Notes: generated from the letters alone by a model not told the origin. DNA of 64,000 bases from Aptenodytes patagonicus (GCF_965638725.1 NC_134954.1:930001-994000), one strand, 5' to 3'; numbered from the stretch's first letter, positions 24,101 through 36,668 are shown. A program made the numbers and translations.

Positions 24101-26140
24101 AGCGTAGACATTGGGAATTACTTGAAAATTATTAGATTTAATTACCTGATTACCTTCCATGTGTTACACTCTTCTTTGTAACACATACATTTTCTTAGCT
24201 TGTGGAAGATGGCTATACAGTGTACTCATTGATTTTGAACTACTGAATTGTTTTTATAATTTACATCTTTACAAGTAAATATTTTGGAATCTGAGCAAAC
24301 AAGTTCTTTAGATCTCCATTAACTTGACTCAACACCTTTTGAACAAAGCACAAGAAGCCATAAGTCTGATCTCAACTTCTGATGAAAAGTCCAAGGTACT
24401 TTGACCTGAAAAAGCTGATAAACATATCAGCATCGCTCTTGCAGTGGTGTCAGCTACTGTAGAAAGGCAGAGAAATAAGAAGAGCAAATGCTGAACGGAA
24501 GATAGAAATCAATGACCACTAGATAAAAAACAATGAGACATCTGGGAATGAGAAGTGCATAGACCCAGTTGGGCCCCTGAGGGCTATCAATTGTAAGCAT
24601 AAAAATAAAATGCAGGTTTGATTTTTTCCACATCCTAATTTATGATTCAGAGCCAGACAGACTCCTCCAATCTAGGTTAAATTAGCCAACTCTAATGACT
24701 ACTTTTCTTGTATAAGTTTTACAGACATCATGCGTGGTAAGGAAACAACGGTCCTTTATGCCCTTCATCTGTGATGTAGTGGAGCTGGGAGAAGATTCCC
24801 AATTCTAAAGATTACACTTCTCATGCATGTATAAATCTAACTCTCATATTTTTTGAGGTTTTTGGAATGCAGCTATATTACTGCAGTGGTGGAAAGGTGA
24901 TAACTGTTCTTTCAATGCCAGCTCAGAGTTTACTGAAGAGATTCTTGAGAAATGTTGATGTCTTCTATTATTTCTTCTTTTCAGCAAATTAAAGATCTAC
25001 ATCTCTGCTAACCTAAGTAGAGGAAGGATTTCCTCCACACTACTTGCATAATCATAATGACCTGGAGCAAAAAGTTTATGCCTTTACAAGAACAAAAATG
25101 CTTGAAAGGCAATTTATATTGAAAATAATAGGTGCAGCAAAAGAACACCTTTCTCTCATAAAATTATCTCCTTCCATTAGAAAAATTGAGTCTGTCAGTG
25201 TGGGGAAAAATAAATCGACAAACAACATAAACTTGATCTTGATATGAACCGACAAGGATATTGCTTGCATTCAGTTAACAGTGTTTTGGTATTCTAGCAT
25301 CTACAAAGAGTATACTTAATATCCTATACGACGGATACACAAACTCTATCTACCAGGCCTCTAATGATAAAGAGGTTAATGAAGTAGTAAATGAAAGTTG
25401 CCTAAAGAGCAGAACATCTCTTTTTGCATGTACACATATGTTGTTGTCATCAGTGATGGTCGTAGCCAAGTGAAATTAAGCTTAGTTAACCATGTAAACA
25501 TATGTTTAAGAACTCCTGTGACCTAAGTCTCCTTGCTGTGTAAGGATGTCTCCCACAAAAATTGTCAGAAATATCTGCCCATTTATCTTTAAATGCTTTT
25601 ATAGGCTTTTATCGCTTTTACTATGCAGCTGGTACATATAATTTCTCTTAGTTGAAAGCACTAATTAAGTACTAAACACTATTGTTGCTTTAGTAATATA
25701 GAATATCCTAGTCCTCTTTAACAGAGCCAACCAGGTTGTGGCTTGACTGCTACAGTAAGTATATACCAGGAATAAAAAAGAACTTCTGTATCTGAAAGCC
25801 TGTTTTGGGTTTTTTTCCCCCCATCTGTATCTGTTTTTTCTAAATTAGTCTTTATCTAAATAAAGACTAATATCTTTGGCTACAAGTCTTCTCTTGCTTA
25901 TATACTTAGATCATTGTAATTATATTACTTGATTTTTAATGTGATTGGCAGAAACCCTTATGCCACAACGCACATTACAGAAATAGTCTCATTAATTTTT
26001 AGAAGGATTTTACTTATAATTGAAACATTTTCTTTTTATCTCTATATTGTTAATATTTTTTACTTACCTAAAGCAACCATGTAGCCTTCAAAGTTTTCAT
26101 TGGTTTCCATTTCCCACGTCCCATTGTAATCAGCAGGCAT
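15144..26140 (-). CDS. RBP2: RBP2, cellular retinol-binding protein II, complete four-exon coding region (span)
   Basis: Coding exons on the minus strand are 26140-26068, 20268-20090, 16933-16832 and 15197-15144, giving 408 nt and 135 residues; I recall human RBP2 as 134. Family knowledge: this cytosolic beta-barrel carrier of the FABP/CRBP family binds retinol and retinal in enterocytes and hands retinol to LRAT for esterification. Seen in the sequence: the family start NGTWEM, the helix-turn-helix portal region, DFATRKIA, Lys40 (mature numbering) in [39 protein letters not shown] and the C-terminal FKKK. All introns are GT..AG with the family phases. Introns 1-3 are about 5.8, 3.2 and 1.6 kb. 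Odd: the residue aligned with ligand-contacting Gln108 is His ([10 protein letters not shown]), as I recall for CRBP III/IV. DFATRK, KQTK and the neighbouring, clearly RBP1-type gene make RBP2 the best assignment. Confidence 0.95.
15198..16831 (-). other. RBP2 intron 3
   Basis: 1,634 bp, GT..AG. No repeat or regulatory motif I can support. The 102-codon plus-strand open frame at 16140-16448 has no recognisable domain and is taken as chance. Confidence 0.85.
16832..16933 (-). CDS. RBP2: RBP2 coding exon 3
   Basis: 102 nt, phase 0 at both ends, acceptor atgcag and donor gtaaggg. It encodes [18 protein letters not shown] followed by [16 protein letters not shown]. Trp106 is kept. The codon at 16861-16859 reads CAC (His), where retinol-binding CRBP I and II have Gln108. 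The exon is too short to stand out as an open frame and was found by its motif. Confidence 0.95.
17481..17570 (+). mobile_element. CR1 LINE tail fragment in RBP2 intron 2
   Basis: About 90 bp reading GACCCTGCTTGAGCAGAGGG, GTTGGACTAGGTGATCTC, AGAGGTCCCTTCCATCCTCA and CATTTCATGATTTGGTG: the last part of a CR1 with a decayed terminal repeat. Plus orientation, antisense to RBP2. Confidence 0.8.
19683..19838. repeat. 78-bp tandem duplication in RBP2 intron 2
   Basis: Two head-to-tail copies, 19683-19760 and 19761-19838, each beginning GAAGATACATAGGTAAAAAT and ending GAAAAGCTGGAAAAATC. By eye they differ at about three positions (ACCATAG versus ACCGTGG, plus the last base). This suggests a recent event. 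No coding or splice signal lies within it. Confidence 0.95.
20090..20268 (-). CDS. RBP2: RBP2 coding exon 2
   Basis: 179 nt, the standard second-exon length of the family. The acceptor is tttttggcag and the donor gtaaaaat. It encodes [18 protein letters not shown], then [18 protein letters not shown], then [18 protein letters not shown]. It holds Lys40 and the portal helix. The open frame continues past the donor into the intron, but that extension is not coding. Confidence 0.96.
20269..26067 (-). other. RBP2 intron 1
   Basis: 5,799 bp, GT..AG. It holds the 12-bp perfect hairpin near the 5' end (25844-25871) and a purine-rich stretch at about 23370-23520 rich in AAGC/GAGG words, which I could not assign to a family. 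No coding evidence. Confidence 0.88.
25844..25871. repeat. Perfect hairpin, 12-bp arms and 4-nt loop, RBP2 intron 1
   Basis: ATTAGTCTTTAT (25844-25855), loop CTAA, ATAAAGACTAAT (25860-25871). It lies about 200 bp inside intron 1 from the RBP2 exon 1 donor, so it is transcribed in the pre-mRNA. No known element is recognised. Confidence 0.9.
26068..26140 (-). CDS. RBP2: RBP2 coding exon 1
   Basis: 73 nt coding, 24 codons plus one base. The start ATG (26140-26138) sits in a perfect Kozak context, GCCACCATG, and opens [20 protein letters not shown], the family's N-terminal strand and first helix. The exon ends TTTAG with donor gtaagta. The split codon G|AT (Asp) joins exon 2 cleanly. The N-terminus MPAD is closer to RBP1 than to the MTRD I recall for human RBP2. 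Confidence 0.95.
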
Positions 26141-26209
26141 GGTGGCGAGAGCTTAAAACCAACTTCAGATCAAAAAGTGAGGCTGGAAACAGGATCTGCT
26201 AAGAGAATG

Positions 26210-26216
26210 TTTTATA
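26210..26216 (-). promoter_or_regulatory. Candidate RBP2 TATA box
   Basis: TATAAAA on the minus strand (context GGCTTATAAAACATTC) lies about 70 nt upstream of the RBP2 start codon. If used, transcription would begin near 26185-26180, giving a 5' leader of roughly 40 nt. A TATA-driven promoter fits a tissue-restricted gene. The function is inferred from position only. Confidence 0.6.
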
Positions 26217-26307
26217 AGCCTTTTCATATCTTTTTTTATGAGGTTTATGGTTTTCTAGATAATACAGTTTAAGGGTCAGAGTGATAACCCTAGAAAACTT
26301 CGCCTTC

Positions 26308-26321
26308 ATTAACAAAGTTCA
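26308..26321. promoter_or_regulatory. Possible HNF4/RXR (DR1-like) site upstream of RBP2
   Basis: The plus strand reads ATTAACAAAGTTCA, containing CAAAGTTCA, a common HNF4 half. It sits about 100 bp upstream of the TATA box. Mammalian RBP2 is known to be controlled by nuclear receptors in gut. The second half-site is weak, so a chance match is possible. Confidence 0.3.
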
Positions 26322-27084
26322 GTTGAACAGCTGGCAGACAAGGAACACTTTCTGAAATATGTAGTAATACAGGATATGATTTTACAGTGACCTTTGTAAA
26401 GAACTACTAGCTATTATGGGATACCTTTGAAATACACTGAACACAGTGGCAAATTGTTAAAGTTTCCAAGGTGAATTATCTTTTTCAGTTCCTTTCTGTG
26501 TGTCACATTTCCGTATGAAGAACCAGTCTTACAGAGCTGACAGACCCAGAACTCCCAGTTAAAATTGATGGAAGTCTTGAATGTGCAACAAATGCAAGGA
26601 AAAGCAGAAAAGGGAATATTTCTGTTGAAAATATTTTTGTTTTCCTTTGATTTTCAAAATATCTATATACCAATAGCTACACTTGTACCAACTCCACTTC
26701 CATATTTTTGTTTTAATTTAACAGCAAGTTTAGCAAATGTAAAGTAAATCAAATTAAATCATAATTAGTATCAATCCTACCCTAAAAATAATTTTTTAAT
26801 TACTCTGAACCTTAACAGTTTGTGTTAGAAAGGTATTTTTCATCCAGCAGCATTACATTGTTGTGGGGAAAAGCACAGATTTCAGTTGTGCAAATAAGCA
26901 CATTCAGAATGTGTCTGAATGGAGAATTTGAATGTGCAGTAGAACTTTATCAGAATTTAAAGTAAGTACTAAAAGCAAATTAATGTAAGTTAAGGTTTTA
27001 AATTATTTGGCTTTAATTAATCAAGATAACTTACAGATGGCTCTACAGATAGAATAACTGAAGTGATCAGGAGTCCAAAACTCC

Positions 27085-27126
27085 TTGCTTTTCTTTCTCT
27101 CTTCTTTCTTTTTTTTTTTTTTTTTT
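27085..27126. repeat. Pyrimidine tract ending in 18 T
   Basis: TCCTTGCTTTTCTTTCTCTC leads into CTTCTTTC and 18 T. Simple sequence about 900 bp upstream of the RBP2 TATA box. No role is evident. Confidence 0.85.
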
Positions 27127-30100
27127 AAAATGGGAATATTATTAAAAATTTTACTAGAAAACTATTAAGGTCTAGAACTCCAACTCAGAAATAAGTAAAT
27201 TGAAGAGTTACTGCTCTTACGATGTCTTCTGTATGCTTTCACTTTGTTAAAATTTAATGTAAAACTCCACAAATGCTGAAAAATTATACAGGGATTAAAA
27301 AAGAAAAAAACTAAAAAAAGTTGAGAGTTTCTGGGAGCTGAGTTCTTAAAATGCCTTTGCGTGATACTTAAGGAGCTAATTTAAGAGAAGGAAAAGAAGT
27401 ATCTTGATCTATACCTACAGCAGATGTTAAGAGGGTTTTCAATCAGACATCAGACAAAGGCTCAAGGAACTGCAGTGACTGAAAGTTGAAGTTAGGTGAA
27501 TTCCTATGTGAATGCACATAGGAAGATACCTACATTCTTAACTGTAGAGTATAGTTTGTCTATAGACCAGTTTACCCAGGGAAATTGGTAATCACTGTTT
27601 GAAATCTTTAAATAGGCAGAGGGTGGCTTTCTAAAACATATGCCTCATTTCAAGCACAATTTATTGGGCTGAACACATCTATTTATGTATTTGCTTCCAC
27701 TATAAGAATATCTAGATGAAACACTATGAATGATGTTAGCTGAAAGTGAAATTTGAAAATCATTGTGCTTAAAACATTGTTCTGTAGTGATACTACGTAA
27801 TACTTATGCAATAGGTTTGATTTTACATATCTTTGTGTACTTTCTTAGCGTCCACATTGCATCAACATTAATAAATACATTATTATTGTTTATACACTTT
27901 ATGTATACACTAAAAGATTCTATAAAAACAAGAAAAAGAAAAGGTTATTGTTCCCAAGTCAACCACTCGCAACCACTCAAAATCAGCTGTGTAAGCAGCA
28001 TCAGTTCCCTTATGCACATGCATAATAATCTTTAAGTGCATCATCACACTGTTTTTCTAACTTTGAAAGAAATTATTCTCTCCTTCAGTGTATTAAAGGG
28101 ATGATGTCCAATTTATACGCAGGTACTCAGTGTTTTACCTTATATCTCCAAATGCTTAGTGGTGGATTTATGAGGAATGAATCAGACTGAATGTCTACAA
28201 TCACCTTCTAAAATCACAGCATATGCTAGAAGCTCATGGTGAGAGATTTTATATGCTCATTGATTTTAGTTCTGAAGTAGTTTGCTTCCTATATAACAGT
28301 CATTTTGATAAGATGTGGAAGTGACTGAAACTGTACCATGTGATGATCAACAATTAACGTCCATTGAGAACTAATAAAGAAATAGATGGTTCTATTGCTG
28401 TAGATACGCAGAGCTAGGCACATTCAGAGAAAATTAATTATAAGGTAAGAACATCCTTTACATATAAGGCCATAATTAATTAGCAGCATACACATATAAT
28501 TGTACAGATTTTCACAATGATGCTTTGTTTATGCCCATCCCTTATTATTTGTTTAAATAACTTTTTTTTTCAGTGTGTGTATTACGTAAACTCCATATTA
28601 GGAATTCTCTAGGCAGGTGTTTATCCATCAGCCTGAAATAGCTCTTTTGAGTCTTTTCAGGTAAATATGCAACTAGGAGGTTTACAAACACTAAATTTAC
28701 CCAATCAAAGAACTGGCTAAGTAGGGAATTAATAAAACATATAATATCGACTTGACAGAATTCTGTGATGCTTCATGAGCTTTTAAAGGGTGTTGTGTTA
28801 AGGTCCACAAAGAGAATTTTCAGTTTATGAATCAATATCTTTGTAGGCAGTAAAACCTCTACCACATTCAAATGCCTGCCTAAATCATATGGAGCCAAGA
28901 GACAGTACAGATGCTGTTAACGCAATTTTTTTAAAGCCCTATGTGGATAATTGTAAGTCTGCAGATCACTGACCCACTGTATCCTCAGCATTCTCTTGGG
29001 TCTGTGCCTTGCTAGTTATCCTGGCCTGCCACTCATCACATTTCAGCTTTAAAATTTTGACTTATTATCCACTTCAAATCTCAGAAATTATTCTATTTGC
29101 TCTGTGTTTATTGTTTATATACTACATACATAGAGACAAACTCTCAAAATGGCAAAACAGTATTTCCTTCCTATGCCATGAGTATAAGTTTGGGGAAATG
29201 AAGAAAAGGTGCTCTCTCCTAATTGTCATGAATATTTTGTTCTCAGCATCCTTTCCTTGCAAGATCACCAGTAAAATCACTGGGAATGCCATGTGTAGCA
29301 TGTATTGAACCCTGGGAATGGGGATAGGGAGGTGTCTTCTTCAGGTTTTCCAATATGTATGTTAAAAACCAAAGCTCTGAGCTCATAGCTCGTGTGTCAG
29401 GTTTCAACCCAGGGATAAGTTTTATAGCTGAGTAGTAAGACCTTGGAAATAATGCAAAGTCATGAAAAATCAAGAGACTTTTGTTAAAAGCCTAAGTAAC
29501 TTTTTCAGTCTTTATCTGTGTGTGAAGAAACAAAGATGGCTTTTCTTGCCTCTGTCCTACACAAATCAGTATTGATTAGTGGCAGTTTGAAACAAAACAT
29601 CTCATAAAAAGAGCCTAGACTGACAAGATTGAAAAGTGAGGCCCAAATGTTGCTTCTGTGGAATGAGTCAGCAGTCATGGATGCTACTTCTAACACGTGC
29701 CTCCAGTTCCTCTCACTGTATCTGAGACCTGCCCAGAAGAGAAATCCTATATGGGTAGCTGAACAAAGTTCAGCCTTCTTGCTATCTGAAAGAGCTGGTA
29801 GTGCACTCTTCTTGGGAAAGATTATGCTGTAAAGCACTGTCAGGAGCACTGTATGAAGAACAGAGCTACTGGTCAAACAGGACTTTTTCTGTACACTTTT
29901 GGGCATGGTATTTTGAAGAGACGGTAGCATGCTTCCCACTCTGTCCTTGCCTCATTTCATTTTCCTTTTAAATTATCTAATATGCATATGTAACACAGGA
30001 GAAAAATGCCTTGTACTCCCCCGATCAGCCCCTACACTCCTCATACTTGACAGCTGGGACTTTTGCCTATAGTTATTTGGTTGTTGTTTAACACATAGAA

Positions 30101-33100
30101 ATATGGCAAGCTGCGTAAGTTGTTCTTAGCAACTGAATTCCCCTGAAGGATTTAGACAGAAGCAGCATGGTCACAGACACCCATTATTATTTTTAACTTG
30201 TTAGCACATGTGCACTCACTAGTTTCTTTTTATTTTTAAGAAAATTAATCACTTGAAACGTATTCAGTGATGGCTGCTACTGCAAAAACTGTCAGAGGTG
30301 CTATCTCACCAGGCTTGGGGCTCTGTTCAGCACAAAGATGAGTAGTCACATTATGACAACTAGAAGTAAGTTGGAGGAAGGCAATCCACTTCTTGTCGGT
30401 ATGCAAGATGGCTTGCAAGCCTTGGGGATTCATCTGGATGAAGATAGTCATCAGCTACTGGGCAGGGAATTTACTGAGAAGTGGCAGGAGCTGGAGGAGA
30501 GATGTGTACAGCAGGAGAGGACAGAATCAAAAGGTGTTATTTGCAAAATGGGCTCAGCAAATAGTATTTGATTACCCAGTTGTTAATGGTTGCCCTCCCC
30601 CAATATCAAATGGCACTAAACTACCTTGGATATCCCCAGCTTGTAAGCTTTCTTGCAGGTCAGATACAACTAAGTATAACCAAGCCTACCTCAGTGTCTT
30701 GGAGTTAATTAGAGTTTTGGCTTCTGACCCTTAAGCTTGCTTGCTTGTTCAGGTCTGGACCCTACAGAGAAGGAATGGAAGTTTGACCGGTTGTACATAT
30801 GGTTGTTGGCTAAACACTTAGTATTTAATGTCAGTTCTTAGCTGATCATGCCAAAACAGAAATCTGCAGGAACAAAGTTATTGTTGACACCTAAGAGAAG
30901 GAAGAATTCCTTCATTCACATCTCAGTAGAGGAACATGTCTGACATCTTGTTGACAGAACAGTAGGGCCAGGTTGCAAATGCTGTGGTAGGATGAGGGCG
31001 TACACATAGCTTGCAGTTATGCCAGTTTGACACATTTCGTGTTTACCTTCAATTTAAACAAAGATGCACAAAAATATGTTTTTAATCACTCTTTTAGAAA
31101 TAAAATAATTGGCTGTCTGTCATTGGATATTTTTTCTTTTTTTTGATCAATGACTGTCTGTCTTCAGTCATTCTTATCTCTCTTACTCCATCTGCTTTTG
31201 CTGATGGAGTTGGATGCAGGTGTTACACACTTCATTAATTAGAAGCCTTCCTCCTCTCTAACTAAGGACTTTGGCTTAGCTCTTAGAGACTGTGACATGA
31301 TGTCACTAGTGATGATGTTACTGAGTTTGATAATAATAAAAAATCATCCATTGGATCCTACCGGCTTGAGAACTCACTTTCATTAAAGTGGTTTGCATTA
31401 TGAAAAATTATGCTGTAGAGAAATAATAACCAATGGATAAAGATGACCTTGATTTTCAAAATAAATGGGCAACACTGAACTTATTAATTCCTTAATTCTC
31501 CTGAGCACTTATTCAATGCTCTTTATCCACAGGCTTCAAGGAAGCAGGTAAAAATCCTTAGCCTTTGCAAAATCAGAAAAACTTAGGGAGCAACATGGTT
31601 TGGCCAAGGTCATGAAATAAGCCACTAGTCAGAGCAAGTTAGTGAGTATAACCCTTTATGTTATCCACTAAAGCATGCTTCCTCCTGGGCTAACTTTAAT
31701 GTAGATTGAAAACCTGAACCCAGTTTAAGTGCTTTGTCATTGCCATTAAGGCTGCCTAAGTTTTCCCTTCAAAGATTTTTTCAGAATCTGAATTCCCTGC
31801 ATGAGCTATGCATTAATATTGGTAACTGTAATCTATAACTTAATTGTATTTATTCTGTGGCAACTGCCACTTCTTATCTTCATCAGATAAAGGTTGCATT
31901 ACTCAGACATTGAACTGGAATACTGATTGATGGTTTTTGAATTAAAAGAATCTATAGAAAGCAGCATGAGCTTTTTCTTTGGTGCTTCTATGACAAGCAC
32001 AATTTAGCTAAGAAAATGTGTATCTCCTTTAGCTTGTTCATGCCTGACCATAAAAGCTGAAATGTCATTTTAATGCAGGGTCTCATCCACTAGAATAACA
32101 TTTTAAAGAATCAATTTTGTCAAACAGAAATAGTCCTTTTACCTCATCTGGAGAACACTTTATAGGGATACTTTCAAATATCTTAGACCTCAAGTTTTCA
32201 CATATCTTCTAAGTCATATAATTTGATAATGGAAAGATTTGGTTAAAGTTCTAGAATCCAGATGAACAGGAAAAGTCATGTCAGCTGTTGCAATTAGTGC
32301 ACAATTTTGAATTCACTGTAGCCATTTAGAAAAAGGTTTAAACCATTCTTGTGATAACCTTAAGGACCTAAAGCCACTGTCCCAGAAGGGCTGTAAATTA
32401 GGTCCGATATATTGATAAAAACCCACAATAATATTCTGCCTGTTTGTTTTCTTTCACTATGTTGCTACCAGTGTAGAGCAGTTACAGACCTGTTATCCTA
32501 CTCCTAGGAAAATTCCTAGATAGGCGAGTGTATCTATTTCCTGAATGCTTTCTTTTTGCCATAAATCAGTTTTACTGCTTCACCTAGAAAAAATTACTAG
32601 CTCAGTAACCCAGAAGCAAAATCTTCTAGGTAACTGAATGCTATCATCCTGTGTTGTTGCATATCTCTTAGAACATAGGCATAAGTCTCTATTTCCTGTT
32701 GATTAAGGGATGCTCTGTGTTGTAAATGGCATAAATGTATTCTTCTCACAGTGCTGTACGGTTATTCTTTTCTGCCTGCATCCCCAGCTCCACAACAGCA
32801 CTCCTGCTGTGGGAAAGGCTCTGGCTTCATTCTACCATATCCTATTCGAGAAACAAAGCCAGTGTTCAATTCTCCAATGCATCCTGGAACTTTTTAGAAA
32901 ATAATTTGTTGTAGTAACCGTGGCGTTTAGATGTCTGTCTGGCCTTGTGGTAGATTTCTGGCTTTAAGTTGGCAGTTATTTGATAGGAATAGCATTTATG
33001 ACGGAAATTGATAGTCATCTTTAAAAAAAAGTAATTTGAAAAATCCAAATATTGTCTGATGTAGTTAAATGAATCAGTATACTCTGTGTTACTAAAACGC

Positions 33101-33483
33101 AACTGCAACATACCTGACACTGCAAGATGGCTCTTTAAGCATGTATATAATCAGGCAATTTAAGAATCACTGGTGGTGGGCCAAGCAATATAACTCAGGA
33201 CACATTGCTGAAGTTAAGATTTCTCCCAGACATCTGACAGGATAGGGTCTTAATAGCAGTGTGGTTCAGGAACTAGATGCACATACATGCAAAGTGGGGG
33301 GAAGGATCATTTATATCTGATTTATTGATGTTGCCACTGGATATCTGAATTGAAATAGGGAATTCATAAATATGGTAATTTCAGTTTTTGATGAAAAGTA
33401 CCAAGTACATTTAATATAGAAGAAGATACAAGTTAAAATAAAGTTACTTAAAATATGTATTTTAGAAGAAAATTTATAGATGT

Positions 33484-33514
33484 AAATATAGATATAGATA
33501 TAAATATAGATATA
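33484..33514. repeat. Short (ATAGAT)n-like tract
   Basis: AAATATAGATATAGATATAA followed by ATATAGATATA: an imperfect AT-rich microsatellite 50 bp before the GGAA tract. Confidence 0.85.
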
Positions 33515-33563
33515 ACAGAATGGCAGACTGTCTTCCACTGGAACAGAAAAAAAAATAAAAAAT

Positions 33564-33678
33564 GAAGGAAGGAAGGGAAGGAAGGGAAGGAAGGAAAAGA
33601 AGGAAGGAAGGCAAGGAAGGCAAGGAAGGCAGGAAGGCAGGAAGGCAGGAAGGAAGGAAGGAAGGAAGGAAGGAAGGG
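33564..33678. repeat. GGAA/GGCA-type microsatellite
   Basis: About 115 bp of GGAA units interrupted by AAGGG, AAGGC and AAAAG variants in the intergenic interval between RBP2 and RBP1. The minus-strand open frames of Ser/Leu/Pro/Phe repeats here are artefacts. Confidence 0.97.
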
Positions 33679-36668
33679 ATGCAAAATGAAAGTATCATCT
33701 ACTCTGGTCTCTAGAGATTTTTCCAACTTGCCCCTTTCAGACTGTATTTGAAGTTATAGTTATTAGTTGTTTGGCTTCACCTTGATTGTATGGGAATTTC
33801 CAGATGATCTGAGGTTTGAGTAGAGAAAAAAAAAATATGGAAACAAGTATCTCCTTTTTATGAACATAGACACAGACTGTCAGATGTGTGAAAGCAGTGT
33901 GAGTAAAGCATCAGCTTTGGCCCCTGTGATAGCAACAATGAAAAAAGAGCTTGAGCTGGGAAGTATTTCTCCAGTACCATTCGACTCGTTACGAGGAGTC
34001 TCCCTTCATGACAGTGGGAAAACAAAGTCCTGTGCTGAAATGAAATGTGTTACTTGTAAAAATATAGATATCTGGGTAGTTTTTTCTAACTTGCCAAACA
34101 TAAACAGAAGTCTTTGTAGTAAGCTATATATCTGTTAGAATGTTTATCATTGCCTTTGTTGCTAGTAAAAGACTACACTGTCAAGGAAAAGAAAGTGTAT
34201 CGCTTATCAGGGTATTGTGCTCCATTGCTTCCCAGTTGAAAGATGAACTTTTTGGGGAGAGGACCGCTGCCTGAATTAGGTCTGTTACGAAGAGATTGCA
34301 ACTAACAGGCATTTAAAGGTAGAAAAAAAAGTCTGTTAGAACAATATTCAACATGAGAGGAGAAAAAATAATCCCTTTTCCTCCTTGTGACTAATATAAC
34401 TACACCTTCAGCTAGTGGTCCTAAGGATTCAAATAGCACCACGTTGCAACAGTGTCAGTGGCAAAGTACAACATGGTTGGAAGGTATATGAGCCCTACTA
34501 ATGGACAGTTGTGAAATTGCTTTATGCCTGCCATTCATTGGAATATGCTTATTGCCTTTGAAGGCTGATTTGCTATCTCTGTTGAACAACATATCCTTCA
34601 CTTGTGAGTAAAGGTTACATTACTGCGTGGCAATCAGAGATATCTGAAGTTTCAAAGAAGACATCATATCATTATCATAACACACCATAGTGTCTATTAA
34701 ACAAACTCTCATCAGACTGAGTCTCTAATGGGATGCTTTGAAAGTTCAGATTTATCAAAAGCAGCCCAAAACTGTTCCTCTTCCCCCCATTAATAAATTT
34801 TTCATTAGTGTCTGACCATGCAGGCTGCTGAGTAATCTGCCTTTTATCTAGCCAGCACATCTACATAACTTTTTGCTTTCTGTCAGTGGATAGCATTGTG
34901 TTTTAATAGTTTTCGTATCAAGGTAGAGATCTCAATACCTTGCAGAATCCCATTCAAGCACATTTGCAGTGCAGACAGTAGATTGAATTTAGATACCTAA
35001 TTACAACAAGTAAAAATATTTGCATTAATCTTAAACATGGAAATACCTACTTTTGAAATCCTTGGTGCAATTACAGGTAGTTTTGTTATCCTTTCAAGGA
35101 AAAAAAAAGAATGAAAAAAGTGTTATTTCAGCAAATAGTTTCATTGCGAAGAGATGAAATTATCAGCAAATAAACACTGAAATGAACCATGGCACAGCTT
35201 TACAAGGCTGAATCTTTTAAAAATAAGGAGCACTTGCACCAGAAAGGAAAGGAATATGAAGAAAGGGAAATCTTCCTTTGGCCAAGCTGTTTCACGAACA
35301 CTTTTTTTTTGTCCTATGGAATGCACATGTTGCACAACAGCACATAATGCGCTCCAAAAAAATTGTAGCAAGTCCAGGAAGAGCTTTACTTCACAAAGAA
35401 ATACTTCTTATGATAAGTGCCCTTTTCTGTGGATACCTATTACCTTTATTTTTTCTCTTGACTTATACAGACATTTTTAGGAGGAGGAATTACCAGGCAA
35501 GATAAGAAGTCTGCCATCCTGTATTTAGGCACATGATCCAGTGTCTTGAGGTTTTATGCTTCAGAGATGAACTGTAGTGAACCTTTGGTCAGCTCTGTTA
35601 TTGAAAGTTGTATTTATTTTGCTATTGATGATTTTGTTGTGGTGGGGCTTTTTTTATTTTCATTGTGCAGGGGGGACTTAAAAGAACAATGTTATTTGTT
35701 TTAATTGGGGATGTACTCTACATTTGCCTCCACCTCACTAAGACTTAGGTATTCCTGCTTCAAATCTTTAGTGTCTGATGAGAGAATCTGATTAATCTGA
35801 ACTGATCTGTTATTTTGTACTGAAAACCATTCACTTACTTACTTCAGGGGAATATGCGACTGAGAAGGCAACTAGATGTTCCTGAAGTTACACAAGCTGG
35901 AGTGGGAAGTGCTGCATGACACTGGGCCAGCTTTTCAAAGCATTTATGTGCCTGAAGAGGGAAAAAGGCTCTCCTAAAAAAATCCACATGGTGTTCAAGC
36001 AAATTAGGTACTTATTACCTGTTAATTTTAACTAACAGTTAAGCACCTGGTAAGGTTTCTGAGTGACCTTCAGCAGTTTAAGTGCCTATCTGTTTCTTTG
36101 GTCGCCAAAATACATTTGGAGACATAGTCAAAAATGTATGTCATCACGCTGGGAGCTGGAAACAGAAACGGAATTTTGTGTAATGTGATACTTCAAATGT
36201 CTACAAGGCAGACTTGCTGTGTGAGTGAAATGCATTATAAAGGATTGTACATATGTTGCAAAAAACATTATTTGAAATAATCCTGCATATGTTTTGGGAG
36301 ACATTTGACTTGTGTTCCATTGTACAAAAGATGACAAGGAAAGTTTCTAATGGAAATTTGGGGTTTTTTGGTCCTTGAGGAGCTGGAACCAGAGTGTTCA
36401 GAGACTATTTTGCTATGGAACTCTGATGTTCTACTTATTTTCTGTTTTGCTTGATCGGGAATGAGTCATCTGTTTCTGCATCATTTAGGACAGTGTGAAT
36501 CTAGTTTGCAGTTCTTGTTTGTCTAGCTCCTAAGTCAGCCCCTGTGTCTGAGATTGGTTGAAGCTGATCTCAGACGAAGTTGGTATGATGTGTTACTGCT
36601 GCAGAGTGTTGTGAAAGTCTGTTCTGTTCTGTTGTTTCTTAGGTATAATAGGTCTAAAACTCACAAGT

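Noticed and set aside
29505-29939. 144-codon minus-strand open frame, the longest in the window
   Set aside because: No domain, no family resemblance, no splice or promoter context, and several similar-length frames occur by chance in 64 kb.
30245-30571. Possible processed histone H2A-like pseudogene or gag-like frame (plus-strand text with REFTEKWQELEERC; minus-strand text with VAAITEYV)
   Set aside because: Resemblances were short, out of order and on opposite strands; not enough to claim a family.
33448-33726. Ser/Phe/Leu/Pro-rich minus-strand open frames
   Set aside because: Translation of the GGAA microsatellite.
36546-36575. Inverted repeat GTCTGAGAT...ATCTCAGAC
   Set aside because: 9-bp stem with a 12-nt loop; expected by chance in a window of this size.
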